Assembly: GCA_029882975.1 (NCBI GenBank)
Contig: JAOUJW010000004.1
Span: 124,001 to 188,000 of the forward strand
Direction: 5' to 3'
Origin: Gammaproteobacteria bacterium
GTDB lineage: Bacteria > Pseudomonadota > Gammaproteobacteria > SZUA-152
Length of the DNA stretch: 64,000 nucleotides
The notes beneath the pieces are model-generated. The model ran no database searches. It was not told where the DNA came from and saw nothing but the letters and a program-made list of their open reading frames with translations. This document shows positions 8,224-16,605 of this stretch, in pieces (the first letter of the stretch is position 1; the number at the start of each line of letters is the position of its first letter). The translations under genes and the position numbers were made by a program.

Positions 8224-10590
8224 ATGAAGCTTAATTATTTGGTATTTTTATGTCTGTTTTTATTCTCCGGCTTTGTTGGCGCTGATGAGTCCTTCGTGGT
8301 TAAGGATATCAAAGTGGAGGGATTGCAACGCATTTCGTTGGGCGCTGTTTTATCCTATTTGCCATTCAAAGTCGGTGAATCCATGAGTCAGGAAAAAATC
8401 GTGGACTCGGTGCGAGCTTTATATAAAGCAGGCTTTTTCGACGACGTTAAAGTGGGGCGTGAGAACGACATTGTGGTTATCCGCATCAAGGAACGCCCAT
8501 CTATCGATAAGCTGGAAATATTCGGTAATGTTGAGATCAGTACGGATACTATTAAGGATGCACTGAAAGAGATTGGTCTGGCCGAGGGGCGGGTCTTAAA
8601 CCGTTCTGCACTGGACCGTATCCACCAGGAATTGAAACGTCAATACTTTGGACTGAGCTATTATGGCGTGGATATCAAATCCAGTTTGACGGATCTGCCC
8701 AGAAATCGAGTTGATTTACAGATTGATATTACCGAAAATGATCCGGGTCGTGTGCGAAAAATCAAACTCATTGGAGCCAAGGCGTTCAACGAGTTCGATT
8801 TGATGAATAACTTTGAAATGACACAAGGGACCTTGTGGTCGTTTATGACAGGTAGTGACAAGTACGCCGATCACACCTTAGAAGGGGATTTGGAACGACT
8901 GAAATCGTACTACATGGATCGAGGTTATATTAATTTTAGAATCGAGTCCAAAAATGTATCCATTTCTCCGGACAAGAAGAATATTTATGTCACTATTAAA
9001 ATCAATGAAGGAGAGCAGTTTCACGCAGGTGAGATAAAGTTGGCCGGGGATTTGGTAATTCCGGAAGGTGAACTGCGCGGCCTGTTGCAATTGAAACAAG
9101 GCGATGTCTTTTCCCGGTTTAAGCTAATACAAAGCGTTAACAATATTAAAGACCGTCTGGGAATCGACGGTTATGCTTTTGCCAATGTGAACGAAATTCC
9201 AGATTTTGATCAAAAGAAAAAAGAGATAGCCATTACCTTTTTTGTGGACCCGGGTAAGCGCGTATATGTGCGGCGTATTAATATCGGCGGTAACACCAAA
9301 ACCCATGATGAGGTCATACGGCGTGAATTACGACAAATGGAAGGGGGCTGGATTTCCACGCCCTTGTTGAAGCGTTCGCAGGTACGGTTACAACGATTGG
9401 GATTTTTTGACGATATCAAAATTACAACGCCGGCGGTTCCGGGAACCACGGATCAGGTGGATGTCAACATTGATGTGGTGGAAGGCTCCACCGGTAACTT
9501 TACTGCAGGTATCGGTTACGGTCAGGAAAACGGGTTTCTGTTCAACACCAGTATTACTTTGAACAACTATTTGGGCACCGGTAAAAAAGTGAAGTTACAG
9601 GTCGACAATAATAAGTCCGATGAGATTTACAACTTTTCTATAGATGATCCCTATTTCACCAAAGACGGCGTTAGCCGGGGTATGCGTTTGTCTTACCGTT
9701 CGCGTGAAAATGCGGAGTTAAATCTGGCTGATTTCAGTACCGATGAGTTGGATCTGGGAATGAATTTCGGTATACCGGTCAGCGAATACACCCGAGCCAG
9801 TTTTGGGATGGGCGGAAAACGCACCGATTTGACCATTAATCAAAACTCGGCACCGCAATCTTATATTAACTGGGTGAATAAGATAGATCCCAATCCTGAG
9901 GTGGTGGATAGCAATAACATAAAAACGGATTTCACTTCCCTAAATGCACATTTGAGTTATTCTTACGATTCGCGTAATCGGCCTTTGTTTCCCGATGAAG
10001 GTTTATTGTCCCGTTTTTCCGGTGAGGCGACTTTGCCTTGGGCGGACCTGAAGTATTACAAACTCAATTACCGTCTGCACTGGTATGTACCTTTGTACGA
10101 CTATGTCACTCTGTTGGTCGGAGGTGAATACGGTGTGGGTTACGGTTACGGCGACAAGAAAGATGGAGCGGACATACTGCCCTTTTTCGAGAATTTTTTC
10201 GCCGGTGGCAGTCGCTCCGTTCGCGGATTCCGGGGTAATACCATTGGTCCAAAGGATATGAATTGTGATCCTGTCTGCGAACCCGGCGACCCTGTGGGTG
10301 GCAACGAACGTACGTTGGCTAAACTGGAGCTGTTTTTTCCGCCACCGTTCACCGATGAGCCCAGCAAGAACTTTCGTTTAAGCGCTTTTGTTGATGCGGG
10401 ACGGATTCGATCCCGGGCGGAGGATACCAGCGATATATTCATTGATGATCGATATCGTGTTTCTTATGGTTTCGCCGCAGTGTGGGTGACTCCGGTGGGG
10501 GCTCTGATTTTTAACTGGGCTTGGCCTATTAATAGTTACGATGGCGACCAAATGGAGCGATTCCAGTTTAACATTGGGGCACCGTTTTAA
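8224..10590 (+). CDS. bamA: Outer-membrane protein assembly factor BamA
   Basis: Central subunit of the beta-barrel assembly machine. A signal peptide (first 20 residues, ending FVGA) precedes five POTRA domains (about 22-425) and a C-terminal beta-barrel. The barrel contains SRSVRGF in the conserved L6 loop and ends with Phe (FNIGAPF), the typical C-terminal residue for outer-membrane insertion. The 788 residues are close to E. coli (810). skp follows directly. Confidence 0.97.
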   Translation: MKLNYLVFLCLFLFSGFVGADESFVVKDIKVEGLQRISLGAVLSYLPFKVGESMSQEKIVDSVRALYKAGFFDDVKVGRENDIVVIRIKERPSIDKLEIFGNVEISTDTIKDALKEIGLAEGRVLNRSALDRIHQELKRQYFGLSYYGVDIKSSLTDLPRNRVDLQIDITENDPGRVRKIKLIGAKAFNEFDLMNNFEMTQGTLWSFMTGSDKYADHTLEGDLERLKSYYMDRGYINFRIESKNVSISPDKKNIYVTIKINEGEQFHAGEIKLAGDLVIPEGELRGLLQLKQGDVFSRFKLIQSVNNIKDRLGIDGYAFANVNEIPDFDQKKKEIAITFFVDPGKRVYVRRINIGGNTKTHDEVIRRELRQMEGGWISTPLLKRSQVRLQRLGFFDDIKITTPAVPGTTDQVDVNIDVVEGSTGNFTAGIGYGQENGFLFNTSITLNNYLGTGKKVKLQVDNNKSDEIYNFSIDDPYFTKDGVSRGMRLSYRSRENAELNLADFSTDELDLGMNFGIPVSEYTRASFGMGGKRTDLTINQNSAPQSYINWVNKIDPNPEVVDSNNIKTDFTSLNAHLSYSYDSRNRPLFPDEGLLSRFSGEATLPWADLKYYKLNYRLHWYVPLYDYVTLLVGGEYGVGYGYGDKKDGADILPFFENFFAGGSRSVRGFRGNTIGPKDMNCDPVCEPGDPVGGNERTLAKLELFFPPPFTDEPSKNFRLSAFVDAGRIRSRAEDTSDIFIDDRYRVSYGFAAVWVTPVGALIFNWAWPINSYDGDQMERFQFNIGAPF

Positions 10591-10670
10591 AGCATTGGTA
10601 TCAGAGGTGATTCGTGGCATTATACGCGATTGGGTCACTAGGGATCTGAAGAAAGGGGTTATTGAGACAG

Positions 10671-11204
10671 ATGAGAAAAACTATTTCCATAATATTAGTG
10701 TGGTTTATTGCAGTGATTCCAGCATCGGTTTTGGCTGCGGAACTGAAAATCGGCGTCTTGCACACAGCCAAAGTTTTGGAAGAAGCACCGCAAACGGAAA
10801 TAGCTCGAACAGCCATTGAAAAAGAATTTCAGCCACGCCGAAAAGAAATTGATGAGTTATTGAAAAAACTGCGTCAAAAAGAAGAAAAACTCACTCGCGA
10901 TGGCGCCATTATGAGTGAAAATGAGCGACGTAAATTGGAACGAGATGTGAGAACCCGGCAACGGGATATCAAGCGCTTGCAGGATGAAATTCGCGAAGAT
11001 TTTAATATTCGCAGAAATGATGCTTTGGACAAAGTACAACGGCAAGTTCGTGAAGCGGTTAACATTGTGGGTGAACGCGGTAAATTCGATTTGATTTTGA
11101 ATGATGAAGTTTTGTTTTATATGAGTAATAAAGTTGACATTACGGCGGCTGTGATTAAAGAGCTAAAGGCAAGCAAAAACAATTCTAAAAAACCGAAGAA
11201 ATAG
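10671..11204 (+). CDS. skp: Periplasmic chaperone Skp (OmpH family)
   Basis: Holds unfolded outer-membrane proteins in the periplasm on their way to BamA. A signal peptide ends at VLAAE. KIGVLHTAKVLEEAP then forms the first strand, and a long charged coiled coil (about residues 50-130) forms the tentacles. FDLILNDEVLFYMSNKVDITAAV matches the C-terminal family motif. ATG 10671 is used; an in-frame TTG at 10662 is possible since GAAAGG lies at a better distance from it. The protein is about 177 residues. Confidence 0.9.
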   Translation: MRKTISIILVWFIAVIPASVLAAELKIGVLHTAKVLEEAPQTEIARTAIEKEFQPRRKEIDELLKKLRQKEEKLTRDGAIMSENERRKLERDVRTRQRDIKRLQDEIREDFNIRRNDALDKVQRQVREAVNIVGERGKFDLILNDEVLFYMSNKVDITAAVIKELKASKNNSKKPKK

Positions 11205-11228
11205 CATCTACCGTAGAATCGAGTCGTG

Positions 11229-12245
11229 ATGTTCACATTACAACAACTGGCGGAAAAACTGGATGCTGAAATCGTGGGTGATCCGGCCTGTGAAATCAGC
11301 AACGTCTGCACGCTTCAAAATGGACAATCGGGCTGCATTAGTTTTCTCGCCAATCCTAAGTATAAAAAATATCTACAGTCCACCACCGCTTCAGCGGTTT
11401 TGGTCAATGCTGCCGTAAAAGACCTGCTTAACACCAACGGTTTGGTGGTTAGCAATCCCTATGTGGCCTATGCCAAAGTGGCATCGTGGTTACATCCGTT
11501 TGAAAATCCACAAACAGGCGTACATCCCAGTGCCGTTGTTGCCACAACGGCTACAATCGATCCTTCCGCCTGGGTGGGACCACAGTGTGTCATTGGTGAA
11601 GGGGTTCATATCGGTCCTGGTTGTTACATTGGTCCTGCTTGTGTGGTTGAAGCCAATGTGGTGCTGGGTGAGTTTTGTCGTTTGGTTGCCAATGTTACTT
11701 TGTGCCACGAAGTTCAAGTGGGGCAGCGGGTTATTTTACATCCCGGTGTCGTGATTGGGGCCGATGGATTTGGTATTGCACAGGAAGGGGAGCATTGGTT
11801 GAAAATTCCACAGGTGGGGTCGGTCATACTGGGTGACGATGTGGAAGTGGGCGCTAACACCACGATTGATAGAGGGGCTATCGAGAATACGATTATTGAG
11901 AACGGTGTTAAACTGGATAATCTTATCCAAGTAGGACACAATGTACGAATTGGCGAACATACGGTTGTGGTTGCTAGTGCGGCTATTGCCGGGAGTACAC
12001 GTATAGGTAGATGTTGTGCTATCGGTGGACAGGCCGGCATTGTTGGTCATGTTGAGATAACAGATAATGTGACCATCACCGCGAAAACATTTGTAATGCA
12101 ATCAATCAAGGAACCTGGTGTCTATTCCTCCGGGGTAACCGCGGAGACTAACGAAAAGTGGCGAAAAAACTCTATTCGTTTTAGGCAGTTAGACGACATG
12201 GCCCGTAAATTAAAGCAGCTGGAAAGGGTTAAAGACAAAAAATAA
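11229..12245 (+). CDS. lpxD: UDP-3-O-(3-hydroxyacyl)glucosamine N-acyltransferase
   Basis: Third step of lipid A synthesis. An N-terminal uridine-binding domain (about 1-100) is followed by a left-handed beta-helix of hexapeptide repeats ([17 protein letters not shown] and similar). The catalytic His lies in [12 protein letters not shown], and a C-terminal helical tail ends the protein. It has 338 residues from ATG 11229; a GTG at 11226 is one codon earlier. The stop overlaps the fabZ ATG by one base. Confidence 0.96.
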   Translation: MFTLQQLAEKLDAEIVGDPACEISNVCTLQNGQSGCISFLANPKYKKYLQSTTASAVLVNAAVKDLLNTNGLVVSNPYVAYAKVASWLHPFENPQTGVHPSAVVATTATIDPSAWVGPQCVIGEGVHIGPGCYIGPACVVEANVVLGEFCRLVANVTLCHEVQVGQRVILHPGVVIGADGFGIAQEGEHWLKIPQVGSVILGDDVEVGANTTIDRGAIENTIIENGVKLDNLIQVGHNVRIGEHTVVVASAAIAGSTRIGRCCAIGGQAGIVGHVEITDNVTITAKTFVMQSIKEPGVYSSGVTAETNEKWRKNSIRFRQLDDMARKLKQLERVKDKK

Positions 12246-12697
12246 TGGATAATTCAGAGACGCTCGATATATTGGAAATATTGAACCACTTACCCCATCG
12301 CTACCCTTTTTTATTGATCGATAGAGTCATCGATTGTCAGGTAGGCAAATCCTTGGTGGGTATTAAGAATGTGACCTACAATGAGCCTTATTTTTTGGGA
12401 CATTTCCCACAAAAACCCGTCATGCCGGGAGTGTTGATTCTGGAAGCGCTGGCACAGGCCACTGGGATTTTAGCTTTTCGAACCTCTGGATCGCGTCCCA
12501 GCGATGACTCCCTCTATTATCTCGTGGGTATCGATGAAGCCCGATTTAAACACCCCGTAGGTCCGGGTGACCAGTTGAAGTTATCAGTAGAAGTCATAAA
12601 GTCCAAACGCGGTGTGTGGAAGTTTAATGGTGAAGCCAGTGTGGATGGAGAAGTGGTTGCCAGCGCTGTGCTCATGTGCGCCGAAAGGGCAGCCTGA
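12245..12697 (+). CDS. fabZ: 3-hydroxyacyl-ACP dehydratase FabZ
   Basis: Dehydrates (3R)-hydroxyacyl-ACP in fatty-acid elongation and competes with the Lpx enzymes for the same substrate. The 150-residue hot-dog fold shows [11 protein letters not shown] and the catalytic pair in [20 protein letters not shown] (His and Glu). It sits between lpxD and lpxA as in most gammaproteobacteria, and lpxA begins on the very next base. Confidence 0.97.
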   Translation: MDNSETLDILEILNHLPHRYPFLLIDRVIDCQVGKSLVGIKNVTYNEPYFLGHFPQKPVMPGVLILEALAQATGILAFRTSGSRPSDDSLYYLVGIDEARFKHPVGPGDQLKLSVEVIKSKRGVWKFNGEASVDGEVVASAVLMCAERAA

Positions 12698-13468
12698 TTG
12701 ATTCATCCCCAAGCCATTATTGATCCGTCTGCCCGTTTAGGCGATGGAGTGCAGGTGGGTCCTTATTCCGTTATTGGGCCGGACGTCGTAATAGGTGACG
12801 GCACCTGGATTGGTTCCCACGTGGTGCTTACTGGTCCCACATCCATCGGTCGCAATAACAAAATTTACCCATTTGCCTCTGTCGGGGGCGAACCCCAGGA
12901 TAAAAAATATCGTGATGAGCCGACGCGTCTGGAAATCGGCGACAATAATGTGATTCGTGAGTATTGCACTATCAGTCGTGGTACAGTCCAAGACGAAGGT
13001 ATTACCAGCATTGGTAATGATAATTGGATTATGGCGTATGTTCACATCGCCCATGATTGCCGTGTGGGAAATCACACTATTTTTGCCAATTCCGCTTCAT
13101 TGGCCGGGCACGTGAGCGTGGGGGATTATGCTATTTTGGGTGGTTTTACACTGGTGCATCAGTTCTGTAAAATCGGTGCTCACTGCTTCACTGCCATGAA
13201 CAGCGTAATTTCCAAGGACGTACCTCCCTTTGTTATGGTATCCGGGCATATGGCGAAACCGCACGGATTAAATACCGAGGGTCTGAAACGAAGGCAGTTC
13301 AGCAGTGATGCTTTAAGTAAGCTCAGAAAAGCTTACAAAATCCTGTATCGGTCAGGTTTGACTACGGAACACGCTTTGGAGCAATTAGCTACATTAGCGG
13401 TTGACTGTCCGGAAGTGGAAGCACTGGCGGGCTTTGTACGAGAAGCCACCCGCGGTATTGTGCGCTAG
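12698..13468 (+). CDS. lpxA: UDP-N-acetylglucosamine acyltransferase
   Basis: First step of lipid A synthesis. Hexapeptide-repeat beta-helix of 256 residues with the LpxA signatures ASVGGEPQDKKY and PTRLEIGDNNVIREYCTI, and the catalytic His in YVHIAHDCRVGNH. The start is TTG at 12698, directly after the fabZ TGA. No ATG occurs before the conserved N-terminal PSARLGDGVQVGPYSVIGP, so the rare start codon is well supported, and translation is probably coupled to fabZ. Confidence 0.95.
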   Translation: MIHPQAIIDPSARLGDGVQVGPYSVIGPDVVIGDGTWIGSHVVLTGPTSIGRNNKIYPFASVGGEPQDKKYRDEPTRLEIGDNNVIREYCTISRGTVQDEGITSIGNDNWIMAYVHIAHDCRVGNHTIFANSASLAGHVSVGDYAILGGFTLVHQFCKIGAHCFTAMNSVISKDVPPFVMVSGHMAKPHGLNTEGLKRRQFSSDALSKLRKAYKILYRSGLTTEHALEQLATLAVDCPEVEALAGFVREATRGIVR

Positions 13469-13521
13469 TGATATAATAACAACATCCTGGGTAACCCCAA
13501 TTAACAAATAGAATAATCGAC

Positions 13522-14673
13522 ATGCGAATTGGTATCGTAGTAGGAGAGTCTTCCGGCGATATTCTGGGTGCCGGTCTCATGACGGCGATTCTGGAGCAGT
13601 GCCCAAGTGCAACATTTGAAGGCATTGCCGGTCCCTTAATGATAAAACAGGGCGCCAACTCTTTATATCCCATGGAGCGTCTGGCTGTTATGGGGATTAC
13701 TGAGGTGGTGGGCCGTTATCCTGAGTTAAAAGGAATACGTGACGAGCTTATTCAGGGTTTTATCGCCAATCCTCCCGATGTTTTTATCGGCATTGATGCG
13801 CCTGAGTTTAATACTCATCTGGAATACTGCCTGAAACAGGCCGGTATAAAAACGGTGCACTATGTGAGTCCTTCTGTCTGGGCTTGGCGCCGTTACCGAA
13901 TCAAAAAAATCAGTCAGTCGGTGGATTTGATGCTGACGCTGTTTCCTTTTGAGGCTCAATTCTACGAAGCCCAATCCATGCCGGTGAAATTTGTGGGCCA
14001 TCCCTTGGCAGATGTCATACCGTTGAAGATTGATAAAGACGAAATTCGTGAAGAAATGAAATTGCCCAAGGATTGGAAAATCGTCGCCATTCTTCCGGGC
14101 AGTCGTGGTGTGGAACTGCATTACTTAGCGGATATATTTCTCCAGGCGGCACAGTGGATTTTAGATCATCGGCCCAACTCCAATGTGTTTTTCATTGCGC
14201 CCATGATCAATGCCGCCAGACGCAAACAGTTTGAGCAAGCGGTAAATCGACAGGGCGGGCATTTGCCCATCAAATTGGTGGATGGTCGCTCCAGAGAAAT
14301 CATGGCGGCGGCTGACGTGATTATGGTGGCATCCGGAACGGCAACCCTGGAAGCCATGCTGTTAAAGAAACCCATGGTGGTGGCGTACAAGCTATCTGCT
14401 TTGACCTACTGGATTACCAAACTGTTGGTGCACGTGAAAGTTTTCAGTTTACCCAATCTATTGGCAAGGCGCATGGTGGTGCCGGAGTTGATACAAAAAG
14501 AGGCAACACCGGAACGTATCGGTGCTGAAGTGGTGGGCTATCTGGATAATGAAGAACGGCGTAACATCCTGCAAGAGGTGTTTCACAGTATCCATGTGAC
14601 ACTACGTAAAAATGCCAGCAAAGAAGCTGCAAGCGCCGTGTTGGAGCTGGTGAAAACCGGTAAAACATCATGA
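13522..14673 (+). CDS. lpxB: Lipid A disaccharide synthase
   Basis: GT19 glycosyltransferase joining UDP-diacylglucosamine and lipid X. The N-terminus [20 protein letters not shown] is diagnostic. [17 protein letters not shown] and [11 protein letters not shown] follow, and a C-terminal [20 protein letters not shown] forms the UDP-binding site. The 383 residues equal the usual length. Its end overlaps rnhB (ATGA, 14670-14673). Confidence 0.96.
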   Translation: MRIGIVVGESSGDILGAGLMTAILEQCPSATFEGIAGPLMIKQGANSLYPMERLAVMGITEVVGRYPELKGIRDELIQGFIANPPDVFIGIDAPEFNTHLEYCLKQAGIKTVHYVSPSVWAWRRYRIKKISQSVDLMLTLFPFEAQFYEAQSMPVKFVGHPLADVIPLKIDKDEIREEMKLPKDWKIVAILPGSRGVELHYLADIFLQAAQWILDHRPNSNVFFIAPMINAARRKQFEQAVNRQGGHLPIKLVDGRSREIMAAADVIMVASGTATLEAMLLKKPMVVAYKLSALTYWITKLLVHVKVFSLPNLLARRMVVPELIQKEATPERIGAEVVGYLDNEERRNILQEVFHSIHVTLRKNASKEAASAVLELVKTGKTS

Positions 14674-15263
14674 GTCAAACCGACGCCTCACAAATAATCG
14701 CCGGTGTGGATGAAGTGGGCAGAGGGCCTTTGGCCGGTCCCGTGGTGGCAGCGGCGGTGATTTTGGATAGCACTAAGCCTATAGAAGGTTTGGCAGATTC
14801 CAAGAAACTGTCTGAAAAGCGCCGCGAAGAACTCGCTTTGGAGATAAAAGCCAAAGCACTGGCCTGGTGTCTGGGCCGGGCGGAAGTGGAAGAGATTGAT
14901 CACATTAATATATTGCAAGCTTCACTATTGGCTATGCGGCGGGCAGTAGAAGGGTTGCAGTTGGAGCCGGATTTGGTGCTTGTGGATGGCAATCGTTGTC
15001 CTGATATTTCCTACCCGGCTCAAGCTATTATCAAAGGCGACAGCAAAGTGGCAGAAATCAGTGCAGCATCCATTTTGGCTAAGGTCGCCAGAGATAATGA
15101 AATGGTACAGCTGCACCAGCAATATCCTCAATACGGTTTGGATGGCCACAAGGGTTATCCCACCAAGAAACATATAGAAGCTTTACGGGAGCACGGTGTG
15201 ACCGCAATCCACCGGCGTTCTTTCGGGCCGGTGAAAAAACTTCTGGTCGTAGACTACGCCTGA
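14670..15263 (+). CDS. rnhB: Ribonuclease HII
   Basis: Removes ribonucleotides from DNA and RNA primers. The 197 residues carry the motif [16 protein letters not shown] with the catalytic Asp-Glu, VDGNRCP with a further catalytic Asp, and the C-terminal [11 protein letters not shown]. It is last in the lpx operon, overlapping lpxB by four bases. About 120 bases with no clear terminator separate it from the convergent SMI1 gene. Confidence 0.96.
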   Translation: MSQTDASQIIAGVDEVGRGPLAGPVVAAAVILDSTKPIEGLADSKKLSEKRREELALEIKAKALAWCLGRAEVEEIDHINILQASLLAMRRAVEGLQLEPDLVLVDGNRCPDISYPAQAIIKGDSKVAEISAASILAKVARDNEMVQLHQQYPQYGLDGHKGYPTKKHIEALREHGVTAIHRRSFGPVKKLLVVDYA

Positions 15264-15387
15264 TTATAGGTCTGATTCTGTTCTATTATCCTTCACACAC
15301 GGTTGTCATCCTGCACATCTGAACAACTCCGGGTAGCGTATTTGAGAAGCCGCTTCGGCGGATAACGAAATATAGCTAAACGTTTTG

Positions 15388-16332
15388 TTAATGGGTTGGC
15401 AGCTCTTTACATTCCAAAATGGTATAGTTTCGATCTTTAAAAAACAGTCGTTTGGTCACATTGACTTTGAGTTTGACTGCGTAAACGTGATAGAGGCGGT
15501 TGCCTTTCACATTTATGAGTTCGTCCAAATTGCCATTAATGACGATGTCTCCAATATAGAATGCTTTCATTGTATGTTGGCCGGTTTCATAATTGGGCTT
15601 GATCGTTCCGTACAATACAATTTCATCGCCGTTATTAAAGTCATTCTCGTCCAAGTCCGGTGCATTGGTGGAATTTTCCACATACTCGATTTGACGGCCA
15701 TAGTGTTGCATTTCCAATTCCGCAGCGTCGGTAAAATACTCGTCCATATTGTTGTCTTGTAATTTGTTGGCTGATTTAATGCTCTTACTTTTATCCAGTT
15801 CGATGTTTAGGGTTCCGCTTTCAAGTGTGTTGACGTATGTCTGAAAAAAATCCAAAAAAGAATCGGCTATGACCAGAAATTTATCGCATTCCCAATCCAC
15901 TGCAATGATTTGCCCCCTTACTCCATTCTTGCCGGGATCCAGGTCGACTGCCCAAAATCGATCGCCGTTGAGGTCCATAAATGGAATCCAGGCTTTGGAG
16001 AACAATACGGGTTGGATGCGGGGGTTCTGTGCCTCTTCTTCATCCAGCTCTCGCTTCTCGGACAGGGGCAAGCAGCGTTTCCATAGGCTATAAATAGCCG
16101 GAACCGGCAGGTAGGCTCCATACTCATAAAAAACACGAGCAGGCCATCCGTCATCTTCGCCATTATGAATGCGCAGGCTATTTTTAAGATCTTCCGGTAA
16201 AGCCAACTGCAATCGTTTTTCCAGTTCTTGTAGTTCTATTTCGCTTGCCGGACCCTGTAAGTCGTCCAATAGCTCGGGAGCGTGGCCGGTTGCCCAGCTT
16301 TCCAATCGTTGCCACAATGACTCTATACTCAT
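15388..16332 (-). CDS. SMI1/KNR4 family protein
   Basis: The N-terminal half (about residues 20-175) matches the SMI1/KNR4 fold: EIELQELEKRLQLALPEDLK is the family's opening helix, LRIHNGEDDGW the following signature, and VDWECDKFLVIADSFLDFF its end. Proteins of this superfamily are often immunity proteins of polymorphic toxin systems. The C-terminal part (about 175-314) is acidic with a beta-rich ending and is not recognised. No toxin gene is adjacent. The gene is on the opposite strand to the core genes and its start lies next to a repeat element, which suggests a later insertion. The immunity role is only an inference. Confidence 0.75.
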   Translation of the reverse strand: MSIESLWQRLESWATGHAPELLDDLQGPASEIELQELEKRLQLALPEDLKNSLRIHNGEDDGWPARVFYEYGAYLPVPAIYSLWKRCLPLSEKRELDEEEAQNPRIQPVLFSKAWIPFMDLNGDRFWAVDLDPGKNGVRGQIIAVDWECDKFLVIADSFLDFFQTYVNTLESGTLNIELDKSKSIKSANKLQDNNMDEYFTDAAELEMQHYGRQIEYVENSTNAPDLDENDFNNGDEIVLYGTIKPNYETGQHTMKAFYIGDIVINGNLDELINVKGNRLYHVYAVKLKVNVTKRLFFKDRNYTILECKELPTH

Positions 16333-16350
16333 TTTTGCTTATCCTGACAC

Positions 16351-16363
16351 TAATCAGAGGTTC
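16351..16363. repeat. Solitary copy of the MITE terminal repeat
   Basis: TAATCAGAGGTTC recurs here just upstream of the SMI1 start, in the context CTTATCC-6 bases-TAATCAGAGGTTC-2 bases-TAAG. The same context, with the same spacing, ends the 170-bp element at 16577. It looks like a leftover end of a second element. Confidence 0.6.
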
Positions 16364-16407
16364 TTTAAGGTTTGAGTATAGCCAATAAATTTTCAGGATA
16401 CTGTTAA

Positions 16408-16577
16408 GGAACCTCTGATTAACTCTATGAATTTCATTTATGAGAACTAAATTGTCAATGGCTTCCTCGCCTACATGGATGTAGGTAAGTAGCGTGAGCA
16501 GGACGCGGAAGTTTTTTGCCTTGCACTTAACAATTTATTTTTCATCTATACTTATCCGGAAATTAATCAGAGGTTCC
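16408..16577. mobile_element. 170-bp MITE-like element with perfect 15-bp terminal inverted repeats
   Basis: GGAACCTCTGATTAA at 16408-16422 is the exact reverse complement of TTAATCAGAGGTTCC at 16563-16577. Inside lie further inverted segments: AAATTGT/ACAATTT, CTTCC/GGAAG, and the palindrome CCTACATGGATGTAGG. The whole could therefore fold into one long hairpin. It codes for nothing. Size, terminal repeats and AT-rich interior fit a miniature transposable element mobilised by an outside transposase. No transposase is in the window, and a target duplication is not clear. Confidence 0.6.
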
Positions 16578-16605
16578 CTAAGTTACATTTTGTGTTCGAA
16601 TAAGG

